Source: JBOHWJ01 sp050736615 (GTDB lineage: Bacteria > Desulfobacterota > Binatia > Binatales > Binataceae). From it: 51,003 nucleotides of DNA. The notes beneath the pieces were generated by a model. The model was not told where the DNA came from, did not search any database, and saw nothing but the letters and a program-made list of their open reading frames with translations. Position numbers and translations under genes: made by a program. The stretch lies in assembly GCA_050736615.1 (NCBI GenBank), contig JBOHWL010000032.1, forward strand, positions 1-51,003, written 5' to 3'. Positions 34,577 to 42,827 of this stretch are shown here, one piece after another (position 1 is the first letter of the stretch; every line of letters starts with the position of its first letter).

Positions 34577-35938
34577 GTGACTGGACATGACGCGTTGCCC
34601 AAGGTCACGACCGCGATTCCCGGACCGAAATCCCGCGAGATCTTCGCGAGCGAACAAAGGCATATCGCGCCGGGCCGCCAGCGCATCTCGCTGCTGGCGG
34701 GACTTGCCTTTGATCATGGCGAGGGCGCGACGCTCATCGATGCCGACGGCAACCGCTATCTCGACTTTTATGCCGGAGTCGCGGTCGCCAGCCTCGGTCA
34801 TGCCCATCCGGCGCTAAGCGCGGCGCTGGCGCGGCAAAGCGCGCGTCTGATGGTCGGGACCTTCGCGACCCCGGAACGCGCCGAAGCGTTTAAATTGCTC
34901 AGTGAAACCGCTCCCGGCAAGCTGAAGCGCGCCCACTTATATAGCGGCGGCGCCGAAGCGGTGGAAGCCGCTCTGCGCCTGGCGCGTTCTTACACCAAAC
35001 GGCATGAGGTGGTGAGTTTTTGGGGCGGCTTTCACGGCAAGACCGGCGGTGTTTTGGGTCTCATCGGCGATGAGTCGAAGCAGGGCTATGGTCCGTTGCC
35101 GGGCGGCCGTCACGTCGTTCCGTACGCGGACTGTTATCGATGCCCGTTCCAGCTCAAATACCCGCAATGTGGCCTGTTCTGCGTCGAATTCGGCGCCAAA
35201 CAAATCAAAATGAGCGGCGCGGGGGCGGTGGCGGCCATTATTGCCGAGCCTTTTCAAGGCACCGCCGGTAATGTCATCCCGCCTGACGATTTCATGCCCG
35301 CGATCAAGGAAGTTGCGCGAAAAAACGATGCGCTGCTGATTGCCGATGAGATGATCACCGGATTTGGGCGCACCGGCACCATGTGGGGCGTCGAACATAG
35401 CGGCGTCGAGCCTGATATTGTCACTGTGGGCAAAGGGATGGGCTCGGGTTTCCCCGTCTCGGGCGTGCTCTTGAACGACGAAATCGGCCAGGCGGAACCG
35501 TTTTCCAAGCCCAGCGCGTCTTCCTCAAGCTATGGCGGCAATCCGATGGCCGCGGTAGCCGTGGCTGAAACCATCAAGGCAATCCGACGCGAAAAGCTGA
35601 TCGAGAATGCGCGCACGGTCGGCGCGCGGCTGCTCGGACGTCTGACTCAACTTAAAGAAAAATATGAATTTGTCGGCGATGTGCGCGGGCGCGGCCTGCT
35701 GATCGGCATGGACCTGGTGCGTGACTATCGCACCAAGCATGAGCTCAGCCGGCGCGTGACGGAGATAGTCTTCAAGGAGGCGCTCAAGCGGGGACTGGTC
35801 CTGATGGGTTATTTTCCCCGGGTGCGCATCAATCCGCCCTTGGTAATAACCGCAGCGCAGGCGGACGCCGGCGCCGACATTCTCGACGAGGTCTTCGCTT
35901 ACGTACGCGACCATGTTGATTGGCGCTCACTAGCGTAG
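34577..35938 (+). CDS. Class III aminotransferase (4-aminobutyrate aminotransferase-like)
   Basis: 453 residues. Fold-type I PLP enzyme: GATLIDADGNRYLDFYAGVAVASLGHAHP, the cofactor loop LYSGGAEAVEAAL and SFWGGFHGKTGG, the metal-ligand/phosphate region IAEPFQGTAGNVIPPDDF, LLIADEMITGFGRTGTMWG with the PLP-binding Asp, and the Schiff-base Lys in DIVTVGKGMGSGFP. It moves an amino group from a donor (usually glutamate or a beta/gamma amino acid) to an aldehyde or ketone. The unusual segment DCYRCPFQLKYPQCGLFCVEF has four cysteines and may bind a metal. The start is uncertain: GTG 34577 overlaps the TGA of a tiny frame beginning GTG 34547, itself behind AAAGGA. It probably belongs to the head-group operon. 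Confidence 0.9.
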   Translation: MTGHDALPKVTTAIPGPKSREIFASEQRHIAPGRQRISLLAGLAFDHGEGATLIDADGNRYLDFYAGVAVASLGHAHPALSAALARQSARLMVGTFATPERAEAFKLLSETAPGKLKRAHLYSGGAEAVEAALRLARSYTKRHEVVSFWGGFHGKTGGVLGLIGDESKQGYGPLPGGRHVVPYADCYRCPFQLKYPQCGLFCVEFGAKQIKMSGAGAVAAIIAEPFQGTAGNVIPPDDFMPAIKEVARKNDALLIADEMITGFGRTGTMWGVEHSGVEPDIVTVGKGMGSGFPVSGVLLNDEIGQAEPFSKPSASSSSYGGNPMAAVAVAETIKAIRREKLIENARTVGARLLGRLTQLKEKYEFVGDVRGRGLLIGMDLVRDYRTKHELSRRVTEIVFKEALKRGLVLMGYFPRVRINPPLVITAAQADAGADILDEVFAYVRDHVDWRSLA

Positions 35939-35943
35939 CCGAA

Positions 35944-36011
35944 GGCGAAGCGAGCAAGCGAGTCCGCGAGCTGCGTTCAGAATTAAGAATCTATGAGCTG
36001 CGTTAGGAAAC
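35944..36011. repeat. Core repeat behind the aminotransferase stop
   Basis: GCGAAGCGAGCAAGCGAGTC (35946-35965) runs on into CGCGAGCTGCGTTCAGAA, followed by a shorter echo ATGAGCTGCGTTAGGAAA. It starts six bases after the aminotransferase stop and ends at the ribosome site of the next gene. Confidence 0.6.
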
Positions 36012-36014
36012 TTT

Positions 36015-36491
36015 ATGGCGGAAGATGCCGGTAACATGGGACTTTTCTGTGATCTCGCGGGCACGCTGGTCAAGATGGATGACAGCCGCCAGCTTCCCAT
36101 GGACAATTCCAGCAACATCCGCGTCGAATTGTTGCCGGGAGTTAAGGAAAAGTTAACGCCGATTCGCAATCGGCTGGTTTTCGTCGTCACCAATCAGGCG
36201 GGAGTCGCGCGCGGCCGCTTCACCGTGGAACAGGCCGAAGCAGCGATGGCCGAACTCGACCGTCAGCTCGACGGGATTTTGACCGCCTGGAGGATCTGTC
36301 CGCATGACGACGCCGACGGTTGTGCATGCCGCAAGCCGAAAGCGGGCATGATAATCGAATTGGCGCGTGACCATGGCGTTGATCTGAGCGGCTCAGTCAT
36401 GGTCGGCGACCAGGAAGTTGACCGGCTCGCCGCGCAGGCCGCTGGTATCCCGGAGTTCATCCACGCCCGCGACTTCTTCGGCTGGAAATAG
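36015..36491 (+). CDS. HAD-IIIA protein with GmhB-type zinc site and altered motif I
   Basis: 158 residues. It aligns with the small phosphatases that remove the 7-phosphate of heptose-1,7-bisphosphate (GmhB/HisB-N group). The zinc-binding set C-x-H...C-x-C is intact in RICPHDDADGCACRKPKAGM (about 94-113), and FVVTNQAGVARGRFT and VMVGDQEVDRLAA are typical motifs II and IV. Motif I is FCDLAGTLVK: the nucleophile Asp is kept but the acid/base Asp (normally D-x-D) is Ala. Phosphatase activity may therefore be reduced or replaced. AGGA lies 7 nt before ATG 36015. Last gene of the head-group cluster. Confidence 0.85.
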   Translation: MAEDAGNMGLFCDLAGTLVKMDDSRQLPMDNSSNIRVELLPGVKEKLTPIRNRLVFVVTNQAGVARGRFTVEQAEAAMAELDRQLDGILTAWRICPHDDADGCACRKPKAGMIIELARDHGVDLSGSVMVGDQEVDRLAAQAAGIPEFIHARDFFGWK

Positions 36492-36597
36492 CCGCTTGAA
36501 TCTGGGGTTAGGGGGTTAGTCGGTACGCTGATGCCTATCTTGCACTGCCGCTATAGCGCTTACACTCCGCGGCGGTTCCTTCGGACTGCTCGTTAGC

Positions 36598-37578
36598 ATG
36601 AGCGTGCCGGCGAAGGATCGAAGCTTCGGGGTTAATCGCACCAAGCCCGACCGCTGGAAGGCGGATGTCTCACACTCCGTTGATATGTATAACGACTGGT
36701 TTATTAAGTTCGCACCGGTTGCGTATCGTGAGACACGTATCAAGACGACCGCGGACGTTGAATCCACGCTGGCTAAGACGGACAACCTTGCGGACGTAAG
36801 CGCCGCGGTCCTTAGACGCGAACCAGGCATCCTTCCGACATTACGTATGTCCGCTTGCCCGCCGCTTGCGGTGGACCGTCTGATAGGGCTTGCGAGCGTA
36901 TCCCGCAACCTTGTCGGCCGGATGGAAAGGGGTACGCTGCCCCATCGGATGGACGAGCGACTGATCGAAACCGATCTGAAGAAAATTGGTGACATTGCAC
37001 AGCGAATGGCCGACCCGGATATTTTTGTTTGGCTCCGACGCTCGGAAAAAGCAACCAATGAGGAACTTCACCGGGCCGCCACCATAATTGCTGATCGTCT
37101 GTGCGGCGCCGTCGCGAATCCGATTATCCGCAATGCGCAAGAGAAGCGCCAATTTGCGGCCATTCGAGACTGGCTTGAAATGCGAGGATACGAGCATCTC
37201 GCGCCAAAAGTTAAATTCGGGGCAATGCCGCCGGGAACATTCACCTTTCGGATGAACGTGCCAGCCAAACACGAAAGAACTGGAGCCATCATCAACATCC
37301 CCGCGGATGTAGTCGTGATGCCCAAAAACCGTAAGCCGGGCGAACTGCCTGTTCTTATCGAAGCGAAATCGGCGGGCGACTATACCAACGTCAATAAGCG
37401 GCGAAAGGAAGAAGCGACCAAAATGAGCCAACTTCGCTTCGCTTATGGCAAGAAAATCCGGTTCATCTTGTTCCTTTGCGGATATTTCGATTCCGGTTAT
37501 CTCGGGTACGAAGCGGCGGAGGGAATTGACTGGGTTTGGGAACATCGAATCGAAGAATTGGCGGAGTTCGGGCTTTAG
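36598..37578 (+). CDS. XamI-family type II restriction endonuclease
   Basis: 326 residues. The N-terminal block WFIKFAPVAYRETRIKTTADVE, the middle RNLVGRMERG and SACPPLAVDRLIGLASVSRNLV, and the C-terminal catalytic region are those of the XamI restriction family. The PD-(D/E)xK-type core can be placed in INIPADVVVMP and LPVLIEAKSAGDYTNVNKRRKEE (Asp about 240, Glu and Lys of EAK about 259-261). XamI is a SalI isoschizomer (GTCGAC); specificity of this homologue is inferred. The methylase gene starts 2 nt after its stop. GTCGAC sites are present in this window, consistent with protection by methylation. Confidence 0.85.
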   Translation: MSVPAKDRSFGVNRTKPDRWKADVSHSVDMYNDWFIKFAPVAYRETRIKTTADVESTLAKTDNLADVSAAVLRREPGILPTLRMSACPPLAVDRLIGLASVSRNLVGRMERGTLPHRMDERLIETDLKKIGDIAQRMADPDIFVWLRRSEKATNEELHRAATIIADRLCGAVANPIIRNAQEKRQFAAIRDWLEMRGYEHLAPKVKFGAMPPGTFTFRMNVPAKHERTGAIINIPADVVVMPKNRKPGELPVLIEAKSAGDYTNVNKRRKEEATKMSQLRFAYGKKIRFILFLCGYFDSGYLGYEAAEGIDWVWEHRIEELAEFGL

Positions 37579-37580
37579 TC

Positions 37581-39158
37581 GTGCATCGATTGGCGGCGGT
37601 GGAGGCCCGTCGGGCCGACTTGCAGCGCAAACTCGATGGCGGCAAGACGCAGAAGGAGCGCAACCGTCTGGGACAATTTGCCACCCCAGCGGTCCTAGCT
37701 TCAGACATGCTCGAGTATGCACGCGCGCTCCTGCCGGACGCCACAGCCTTGCGATTTCTGGATCCAGCAATCGGAACCGGTGCCTTCTATTCGGCGCTGC
37801 TACGTCACTTTCCCGCTGAAATAATCAATGCCGCGGTTGGAGTGGAGATTGATACTCACTACGGAGCGCCTGCGCGGCGACTATGGAGCGGTCACGCGCT
37901 CAAGATTGAAATCGCAGACTTTACTCTCATGAAGGCGCCTGCGGCGAACGGTCGATTTAACCTGATTGTATGCAATCCTCCTTACGTTCGGCATCATCAC
38001 ATAAGCGTGGCGGAGAAGAACCGGTTACCAGTGGCGACAGCCTCCGCATGCGGTATAAAAATGGCGGGCCTCTCCGGACTCTACTGCTATTTTTTGGGGC
38101 TGGCGCACGCGTGGCTGGCCCCTGACGGGCTTGCCGGTTGGCTAATACCAAGTGAGTTCATGGATGTAAACTATGGTGCAACGCTAAAGCATTATCTGCT
38201 CAACGAAGTGGAGTTGCTGCACGTTCATAGATTTGATCCGAATGATTTGCAGTTTGGAGACGCGCTCGTTTCTTCAGCGGTCGTCTGGTTCCGAAAGAGG
38301 CGCCCGGACCCGGAACAACAGGTGCGATTGAGCTATGGCGGAACATTATCCCGCCCGCTCGAGTCACGATTGGTCCGCGCAGGGGCACTGGTAAAAGAGC
38401 GTAAGTGGGCGTATTTGGCGTCCTCCGACGCGAGGGTGCCGAACCGAGGGCCGAGGCTTGGTGACTTCTTTTCCATCAAACGCGGCCTGGCCACCGGGGA
38501 CAACAGATTTTTCCTTCTTTCGAAACAGGAAATCGATGCATATGGCCTGCCTGGCGAGTTTTTCAAGCCGATTTTGCCAGGTCCACGACATTTGCCCTCT
38601 GATCTCATCGAGGCTGAAGCTGACGGCACGCCCAAAATTGAACGCCAACGATTCATTCTAGACTGCCGGTTGCCCGAGGATTTGGTCCGAAGGAAATATC
38701 GCGCGCTGTGGGACTACCTTCAGACCGGCAAGCCCCGAGTGTCCGATACCTATTTGTGCAGTCGTCGTAATCCTTGGTATGCGCAGGAAAATCGACCGCC
38801 CGCTCCATTCGTTTGCACGTACATGGGCAGAGATCTGGCCAGCCGTGCGAAACCGTTCCGCTTTATCTGGAACCGATCACAGGCGACTGCCGCGAATGTC
38901 TACTTGCTACTTTATCCGGTTCCAGAGCTGACGAGGTTCTTGGAACGCGATCCGAAAAATCCGCGTTCAATTTGGGAGTTCTTGAATTCTATTCCCATAG
39001 GCATTTTGCTGGGCGAAGGAAGAGTCTACGGCGGCGGACTCTACAAGTTGGAACCCAGGGAACTCGCTCATGTACCGGCAGATGGAATCTCTGCTATCGT
39101 GCCAGAATTCCGTCGGCCTGCGCGACAACGCGAGATGTTCCCGGGGCACGCATCATAA
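37581..39158 (+). CDS. DNA N6-adenine methyltransferase of the XamI-type system
   Basis: 525 residues from GTG 37581. Gamma-class methyltransferase: QFATPAVLASDMLEYA, motif I FLDPAIGTGAFYSALL (S-adenosylmethionine binding), GVEIDTHYG, catalytic motif IV LIVCNPPYVRHHH (NPPY), and GLAGWLIPSEFMDVNYGATLKHYLL. The C-terminal 250 residues (from about 290, FFSIKRGLATGDNRFFLLS) form the target-recognition region, as in Eco57I-like methylases. It follows the endonuclease after 2 nt, so the pair is translationally coupled and should protect host sites. Base use looks slightly more AT-rich than the surrounding metabolic genes, as expected for acquired restriction genes. Confidence 0.88.
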   Translation: MHRLAAVEARRADLQRKLDGGKTQKERNRLGQFATPAVLASDMLEYARALLPDATALRFLDPAIGTGAFYSALLRHFPAEIINAAVGVEIDTHYGAPARRLWSGHALKIEIADFTLMKAPAANGRFNLIVCNPPYVRHHHISVAEKNRLPVATASACGIKMAGLSGLYCYFLGLAHAWLAPDGLAGWLIPSEFMDVNYGATLKHYLLNEVELLHVHRFDPNDLQFGDALVSSAVVWFRKRRPDPEQQVRLSYGGTLSRPLESRLVRAGALVKERKWAYLASSDARVPNRGPRLGDFFSIKRGLATGDNRFFLLSKQEIDAYGLPGEFFKPILPGPRHLPSDLIEAEADGTPKIERQRFILDCRLPEDLVRRKYRALWDYLQTGKPRVSDTYLCSRRNPWYAQENRPPAPFVCTYMGRDLASRAKPFRFIWNRSQATAANVYLLLYPVPELTRFLERDPKNPRSIWEFLNSIPIGILLGEGRVYGGGLYKLEPRELAHVPADGISAIVPEFRRPARQREMFPGHAS

Positions 39159-39355
39159 GGCGGTTCGGCTACCCGCATATCACTGACACGGATCCTTTCC
39201 GCTGCCACAGCAATGTACCGACCTTTGCGATGGTCTAACATTTGCGCAGCGCTGGCAATCGGCGGCGGTTTCTGCGAGATAACGGAGTCAGCGCATTATC
39301 CTGCTGGCGAATGGCGGCAACGCAAGCTTGTCGTGGAAATTGCGAGGTGTGAAGC

Positions 39356-40207
39356 ATGAAAATCGGAGTTCTGTTCGTCTTCCATGAAACCACCGCGCGG
39401 CCCGGACCATTCGCCGCTGAATTGGAACGGCTTGGCTTCGATTCTCTTTGGGTACCCGAACATCCGATTCTGCCGGTAAATCCCAAAACGCCTTTTCCTC
39501 AAGGCGGACCGATTCCCGATATCTATGCACACATGAGCGATCAGTTCGTATGTCTCGCGATGGCGGCGGCGACCACGACGAAATTGCGCCTGGTCACCGG
39601 TATCACGCTGGTGCCCGAGCATAATCCGCTCGTGATGGCCAAGCAGATTGCCACGCTCGATCATTTCTCGGGTGGGCGTTTCGAGTTCGGAATCGGCGCC
39701 GGCTGGCTCAGGGAAGAATCCGAATTGCTGGGTGTGGATTTTCCGCGCCGTTGGACCCAGACCGCCGAATACGTCGCCGCGATGCGCGAATTGTGGTCGA
39801 AGCCCGAAGCCTCCTATGAGGGCCGCTACGTCAAATTTCCGCCGGTGCGCTCTTATCCCAAGCCGGTGCAACAGCCCGGTCCGCCGGTGCTGCTGGGCAG
39901 CAAGGATAAAAACGCGCTGAAGCGGGTTGCCCAATGGGGCGACGGCTGGTTTCCGAATCGCGTCGATGCCGCTTACATGAAGGAGAATCTGGCCGCGCTC
40001 AGGCGCGAATGCGACGCGATTGGACGGAAATTCAGCGAGCTTGATATCACCGTGATGGGAGCGGCGACGGGCGAGCGGGGACAAGTGCAAGAGGAACTCA
40101 AGCGCTTCGCCGACGCCGGTGTGCGCCGCTTCGTGGTGGCCGGTGGCGGCTTTGGCCCCAACGATTTTAAGGAAAAGCTCGCGCGGATGGCCTCGCTGTA
40201 CGTCTAA
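39356..40207 (+). CDS. LLM class F420-dependent oxidoreductase (tandem copy 1)
   Basis: 283 residues of the LLM type that usually uses F420: starts MKIGVLFVFHETTARPG, then ELERLGFDSLWVPEHPILPV, TTTKLRLVTGITLVPEHNPLVMAKQIATLDHFSGGRFEFGIGAGWLREE and the GDGWFP segment near residue 203. The neighbouring gene is about 50% similar by eye, so the two arose by tandem duplication. GAGGTG lies upstream of ATG 39356. F420 versus FMN cannot be decided from sequence alone; the WVPEHPILPV and GAGWLREE blocks favour the TIGR03619-like F420 group. Substrate unknown. Confidence 0.9.
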   Translation: MKIGVLFVFHETTARPGPFAAELERLGFDSLWVPEHPILPVNPKTPFPQGGPIPDIYAHMSDQFVCLAMAAATTTKLRLVTGITLVPEHNPLVMAKQIATLDHFSGGRFEFGIGAGWLREESELLGVDFPRRWTQTAEYVAAMRELWSKPEASYEGRYVKFPPVRSYPKPVQQPGPPVLLGSKDKNALKRVAQWGDGWFPNRVDAAYMKENLAALRRECDAIGRKFSELDITVMGAATGERGQVQEELKRFADAGVRRFVVAGGGFGPNDFKEKLARMASLYV

Positions 40208-40234
40208 CGCCTTTTACAATTTGGAGGTCAGGCA

Positions 40235-41104
40235 ATGAAAATCGGCATTCTCGGCTTCGTCGCGTCGTACACGATTGACCCCGCCACCATCGCAAAAAAA
40301 TGCGAAGCGCTCGGCTTCGAATCGTTCTATTTGCCCGAGCATCCAATTCTCCCCGTCAATCATAAGACGCCCTATCCGCTTTCATCCGACGGCAAGATTC
40401 CGGAACCGTACGCGCAGATGATTGACCCCTTCATTGGGCTTGCACTCGCAGCGGGCGCCACCAGCAAAATCCGGCTGGGCACGGGTATCTGCCTGGTCCC
40501 GGAGCGTAATCCGCTGATATTGGCGAAGGAGGTCGCAACCCTGGATCATTATTCGCGCGGCCGCTTCATTTTCGGCATTGGCGCCGGATGGCTGCGCGAT
40601 GAAAGCGAGATCATGGGCGTCGACTTCCGCCGCCGCTGGGCCATTACGCGTGAGTATATCCGCGCGATGAAGGCCTTATGGACCAACGAGCAGGCCAGTT
40701 TCGAAGGCGAGTTCGTCAAGTTCCCGCCGGTGCGGAGCAATCCCAAGCCCGCGAGCAAACCGCATCCGCCGGTCCATATCGGTGCTGGCGGAGTTGGCCC
40801 CAGCATGGAGCGTGCGTTGAAGGATACCGTTGCGATCGGTGACGGCTGGGCGCCGCTGGGCATGTCGCCGGCGGCGTTATCTACCGAACTCGCCAAGCTC
40901 AAGGATATGTGCGTGGCGGCCGGCCGCGATTTCAATCAACTTGAAATCACCATGTACGCGCCGTTGGTTAACGGCGACCCGAAACGGGTACTGGCGGATT
41001 ATCGCGAGGCGGGCGCGCACCGGTTGATCTTCATCGCGCAGAATCCGATGCCCAACAGTTATGAGAAGGAGTTAGAGGACCTCGCCCGCCAGTTTGTGCA
41101 GTAG
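40235..41104 (+). CDS. LLM class F420-dependent oxidoreductase (tandem copy 2)
   Basis: 289 residues, 27 nt behind copy 1 with TTTGGAGGT upstream of the ATG, so clearly in one operon. Shared blocks are EALGFESFYLPEHPILPVNHKTPYP, TSKIRLGTGICLVPERNPLILAKEVATLDHYSRGRFIFGIGAGWLRDES and FPPVRSNPKP. Differences cluster around residues 185-205 (VHIGAGGVGPSMERALKD), the likely substrate side, suggesting the copies handle different substrates or form a heterodimer. Together with the downstream epimerase they may form a small oxidation module. Confidence 0.9.
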   Translation: MKIGILGFVASYTIDPATIAKKCEALGFESFYLPEHPILPVNHKTPYPLSSDGKIPEPYAQMIDPFIGLALAAGATSKIRLGTGICLVPERNPLILAKEVATLDHYSRGRFIFGIGAGWLRDESEIMGVDFRRRWAITREYIRAMKALWTNEQASFEGEFVKFPPVRSNPKPASKPHPPVHIGAGGVGPSMERALKDTVAIGDGWAPLGMSPAALSTELAKLKDMCVAAGRDFNQLEITMYAPLVNGDPKRVLADYREAGAHRLIFIAQNPMPNSYEKELEDLARQFVQ

Positions 41105-41210
41105 TTGAGTATGAGCCGCGGCATTTGCCGTCTCCCCCGCGCTGAGTTCCGGGGAGATAAAGCGGGGTGCGGCCTATGACTTATCATCGGCCCTTTAGGG
41201 GGAACAAAAC

Positions 41211-42125
41211 GTGCGCGTTTTCGTTACTGGCGCTACCGGCTTCATCGGCTCTGCCATTGTTCAGGAGCTAATCGGCACGGGATATCAGGTGCTCGGCCTC
41301 GCTCGCTCAGATGCGGCCGCCAAGTCGCTCGCCGCCGCTGGTGCCGAGGCGCATCGCGGTGAGTTGTCAGACACGGAGAGCCTCGCCGCGGGCGCCCGAG
41401 CCTGTGACGGCGTGATCCATACCGCCTTCATTCACGATTTCTCCCAATACATGATCAATTCCGAAATCGATCGGCGCGCAATCGAAGCGCTTGGCGCCGC
41501 GCTGTCAGGCTCTGGCCGGCCGTTTGTCGTCACCTCTGGGACTGCCGCACTCACACCGGGCCGTCTCGGGACCGAAGAAGATGCGGGCGATCCCAACTCC
41601 GTGGCCGCGCCGCGTATACCGTCGGAAGCGGCGGCGCTTGCGATGGCGTCACATGGCGTGCGCGTGTCGGTGGTGCGCCTGCCGCCGTCGGTCCACGGTG
41701 ACGGCGACCACGGCTCCGCCCCCAGGGCGGGTTTTGCCACGGTGTTGGTCGGCATCGCGCGTGAAAAAGGCGTTTCGGCGTATGTGGTTGACGGGCTTAA
41801 CCGCTGGCCCGCGGTCCACCGGCTCGATGCGGCCCATCTCTACAGACTGGCGCTCGAGAGGGGTTCCGCAGGGGCCCGCTTTCACGGGATCGCAGATGAG
41901 GGTGTGCCCGTGCGAGACATTGCTGGCGTAATCGGCCGGCGCCTGAACGTACCGGTCGTCGCCAAGTCCCCCGAAGAGGCGGCCGGCCATTTTGGCTGGC
42001 TGGCACAATTCCTTGCTATCGACTGTCCGGCTTCAAGCGCGCGAACGCAGGAATGGCTGGGGTGGCGCCCAAGACAGCTCGGGCTTCTTTCCGATCTCGA
42101 CCGGCCGCAGTATTTCGAAGTCTGA
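41211..42125 (+). CDS. NAD(P)-dependent epimerase/dehydratase-type SDR
   Basis: 304 residues. The Rossmann motif TGATGFIGSAIVQEL opens the protein; DGVIHTAFIHDF is the NNAG-equivalent region; VVTSGTAALTPG carries the serine of the active site. The tyrosine of the usual YxxxK is not evident: the corresponding region reads PRIPSEAAALAMASHGV. That fits the atypical SDR group acting as dihydroflavonol-reductase-like or redox-sensing proteins. The C-terminus has GWRPRQLGLLSDL, common in this set. GTG start at 41211 with GGGGGAAC upstream. About 100 nt after the LLM pair, same strand. Substrate unknown. Confidence 0.85.
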   Translation: MRVFVTGATGFIGSAIVQELIGTGYQVLGLARSDAAAKSLAAAGAEAHRGELSDTESLAAGARACDGVIHTAFIHDFSQYMINSEIDRRAIEALGAALSGSGRPFVVTSGTAALTPGRLGTEEDAGDPNSVAAPRIPSEAAALAMASHGVRVSVVRLPPSVHGDGDHGSAPRAGFATVLVGIAREKGVSAYVVDGLNRWPAVHRLDAAHLYRLALERGSAGARFHGIADEGVPVRDIAGVIGRRLNVPVVAKSPEEAAGHFGWLAQFLAIDCPASSARTQEWLGWRPRQLGLLSDLDRPQYFEV

Positions 42126-42196
42126 AAAGATGCCAGCCGCGCTAGGGAATCTCTGCACCAGTGCCAACCTGCCATTCTGAGAATCTGTGAATATTT

Positions 42197-42240
42197 TGTC
42201 ATTTCGAGCGAAGGCTGCGGGCGCGAGAAATCCCGTTTTC
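42197..42240. repeat. Half copy of the palindromic intergenic repeat
   Basis: TGTCATTTCGAGCGAAGG, then GCGCGAGAAATCCCG: the left end of the element seen complete at 16986-17082, lacking its right partner. A degenerate CATTCTGAG lies just before it at 42173. Confidence 0.6.
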
Positions 42241-42447
42241 TTTGCCGTGGACAAACCAGTGCATGAGAAGCTCCACCACCTCCTCGCGAGCCTTGTCGTT
42301 GCCGCCACGGCTCTCGGCGAGCGCTTCAAATTCGGCACGTGCCTTGATCAGACGCTGTTCGAGCCGGGACAAGCGCTCGCGGCAAGCCTCTTCGCTCGCC
42401 GGCAGACTGGCCGACCCGCGCAGCCCCAGACCCACCAGCGGAACCAA
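42199..42447 (-). pseudogene. Possible gene fragment with helical protein, uncertain
   Basis: The frame is open back to a TAG near 42490 but has no ATG and no ribosome site (first candidate TTG 42447). The encoded piece is strongly helical and charged (SEEACRERLSRLEQRLIKARAEFEALAES, then EEVVELLMHWFVHG), unlike random shadow sequence. Its last residues run into the half repeat, as if the repeat truncated a gene. No family recognised. Confidence 0.3.
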
Positions 42448-42556
42448 TAATGCGGCCTGCCGATCACCTAATTGCTCGCTCCGATCCGTCTAAAGATTGA
42501 GATCGTATCACGCGCCCGACGCCCCGCTTCTGATGATACTGATTGGCTGCAATAAT

Positions 42557-42581
42557 ACTTATCGTCTCTGGTTACTCGCAT
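42557..42581 (+). promoter_or_regulatory. C-box-like operator before the controller gene
   Basis: ACTTATCGTC (42557-42566) followed by TCTGGTTACTCGCAT resembles the known C-protein operator pattern, in which ACTTATAGTC half sites are repeated about 16 bp apart. It lies about 45 nt before the controller ATG, the normal autoregulatory position. A second near-identical half site, ACTCATAGTC, is found before the methylase. Confidence 0.45.
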
Positions 42582-42608
42582 CCCGTCGGCCTAATCTGTA
42601 CGGTCAAA

Positions 42609-42827
42609 ATGAAGGCTATCCAGGGCCAACTAGGGCGTCGGGTGCGGGCGCTGCGAACGGAACGTGGCTGGACGCAGGAGGAGTTGGCCGCCAAAGCAAA
42701 AAAGCACCCAACGTATATCGGTGGGATCGAGCGCGGCGAGCGCAATCCCACTCTCATCGTTTTAGCGGATATAGCGCGTGCCTTTGGCGCTCCCCTTTCG
42801 ATCCTTTTCGAAGAGGACGGAGGATGA
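42609..42827 (+). CDS. Restriction-modification controller protein, XRE-type
   Basis: 72 residues from ATG 42609. One helix-turn-helix domain of the XRE/cro family fills the protein: LGRRVRALRTERGWTQEELAAKAKKHPTYIGGIERGERNPTLIVLADIARAFGAPLSILFEE. C proteins of type II systems are dimeric regulators that first activate their own and the endonuclease gene and later repress them. The stop overlaps the start of the endonuclease frame (ATGA), the classical C-R arrangement. An ACTTATCGTC site lies upstream. There is no good ribosome site, common for leaderless C transcripts. The assignment rests on size, overlap and the adjacent methylase. Confidence 0.85.
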   Translation: MKAIQGQLGRRVRALRTERGWTQEELAAKAKKHPTYIGGIERGERNPTLIVLADIARAFGAPLSILFEEDGG

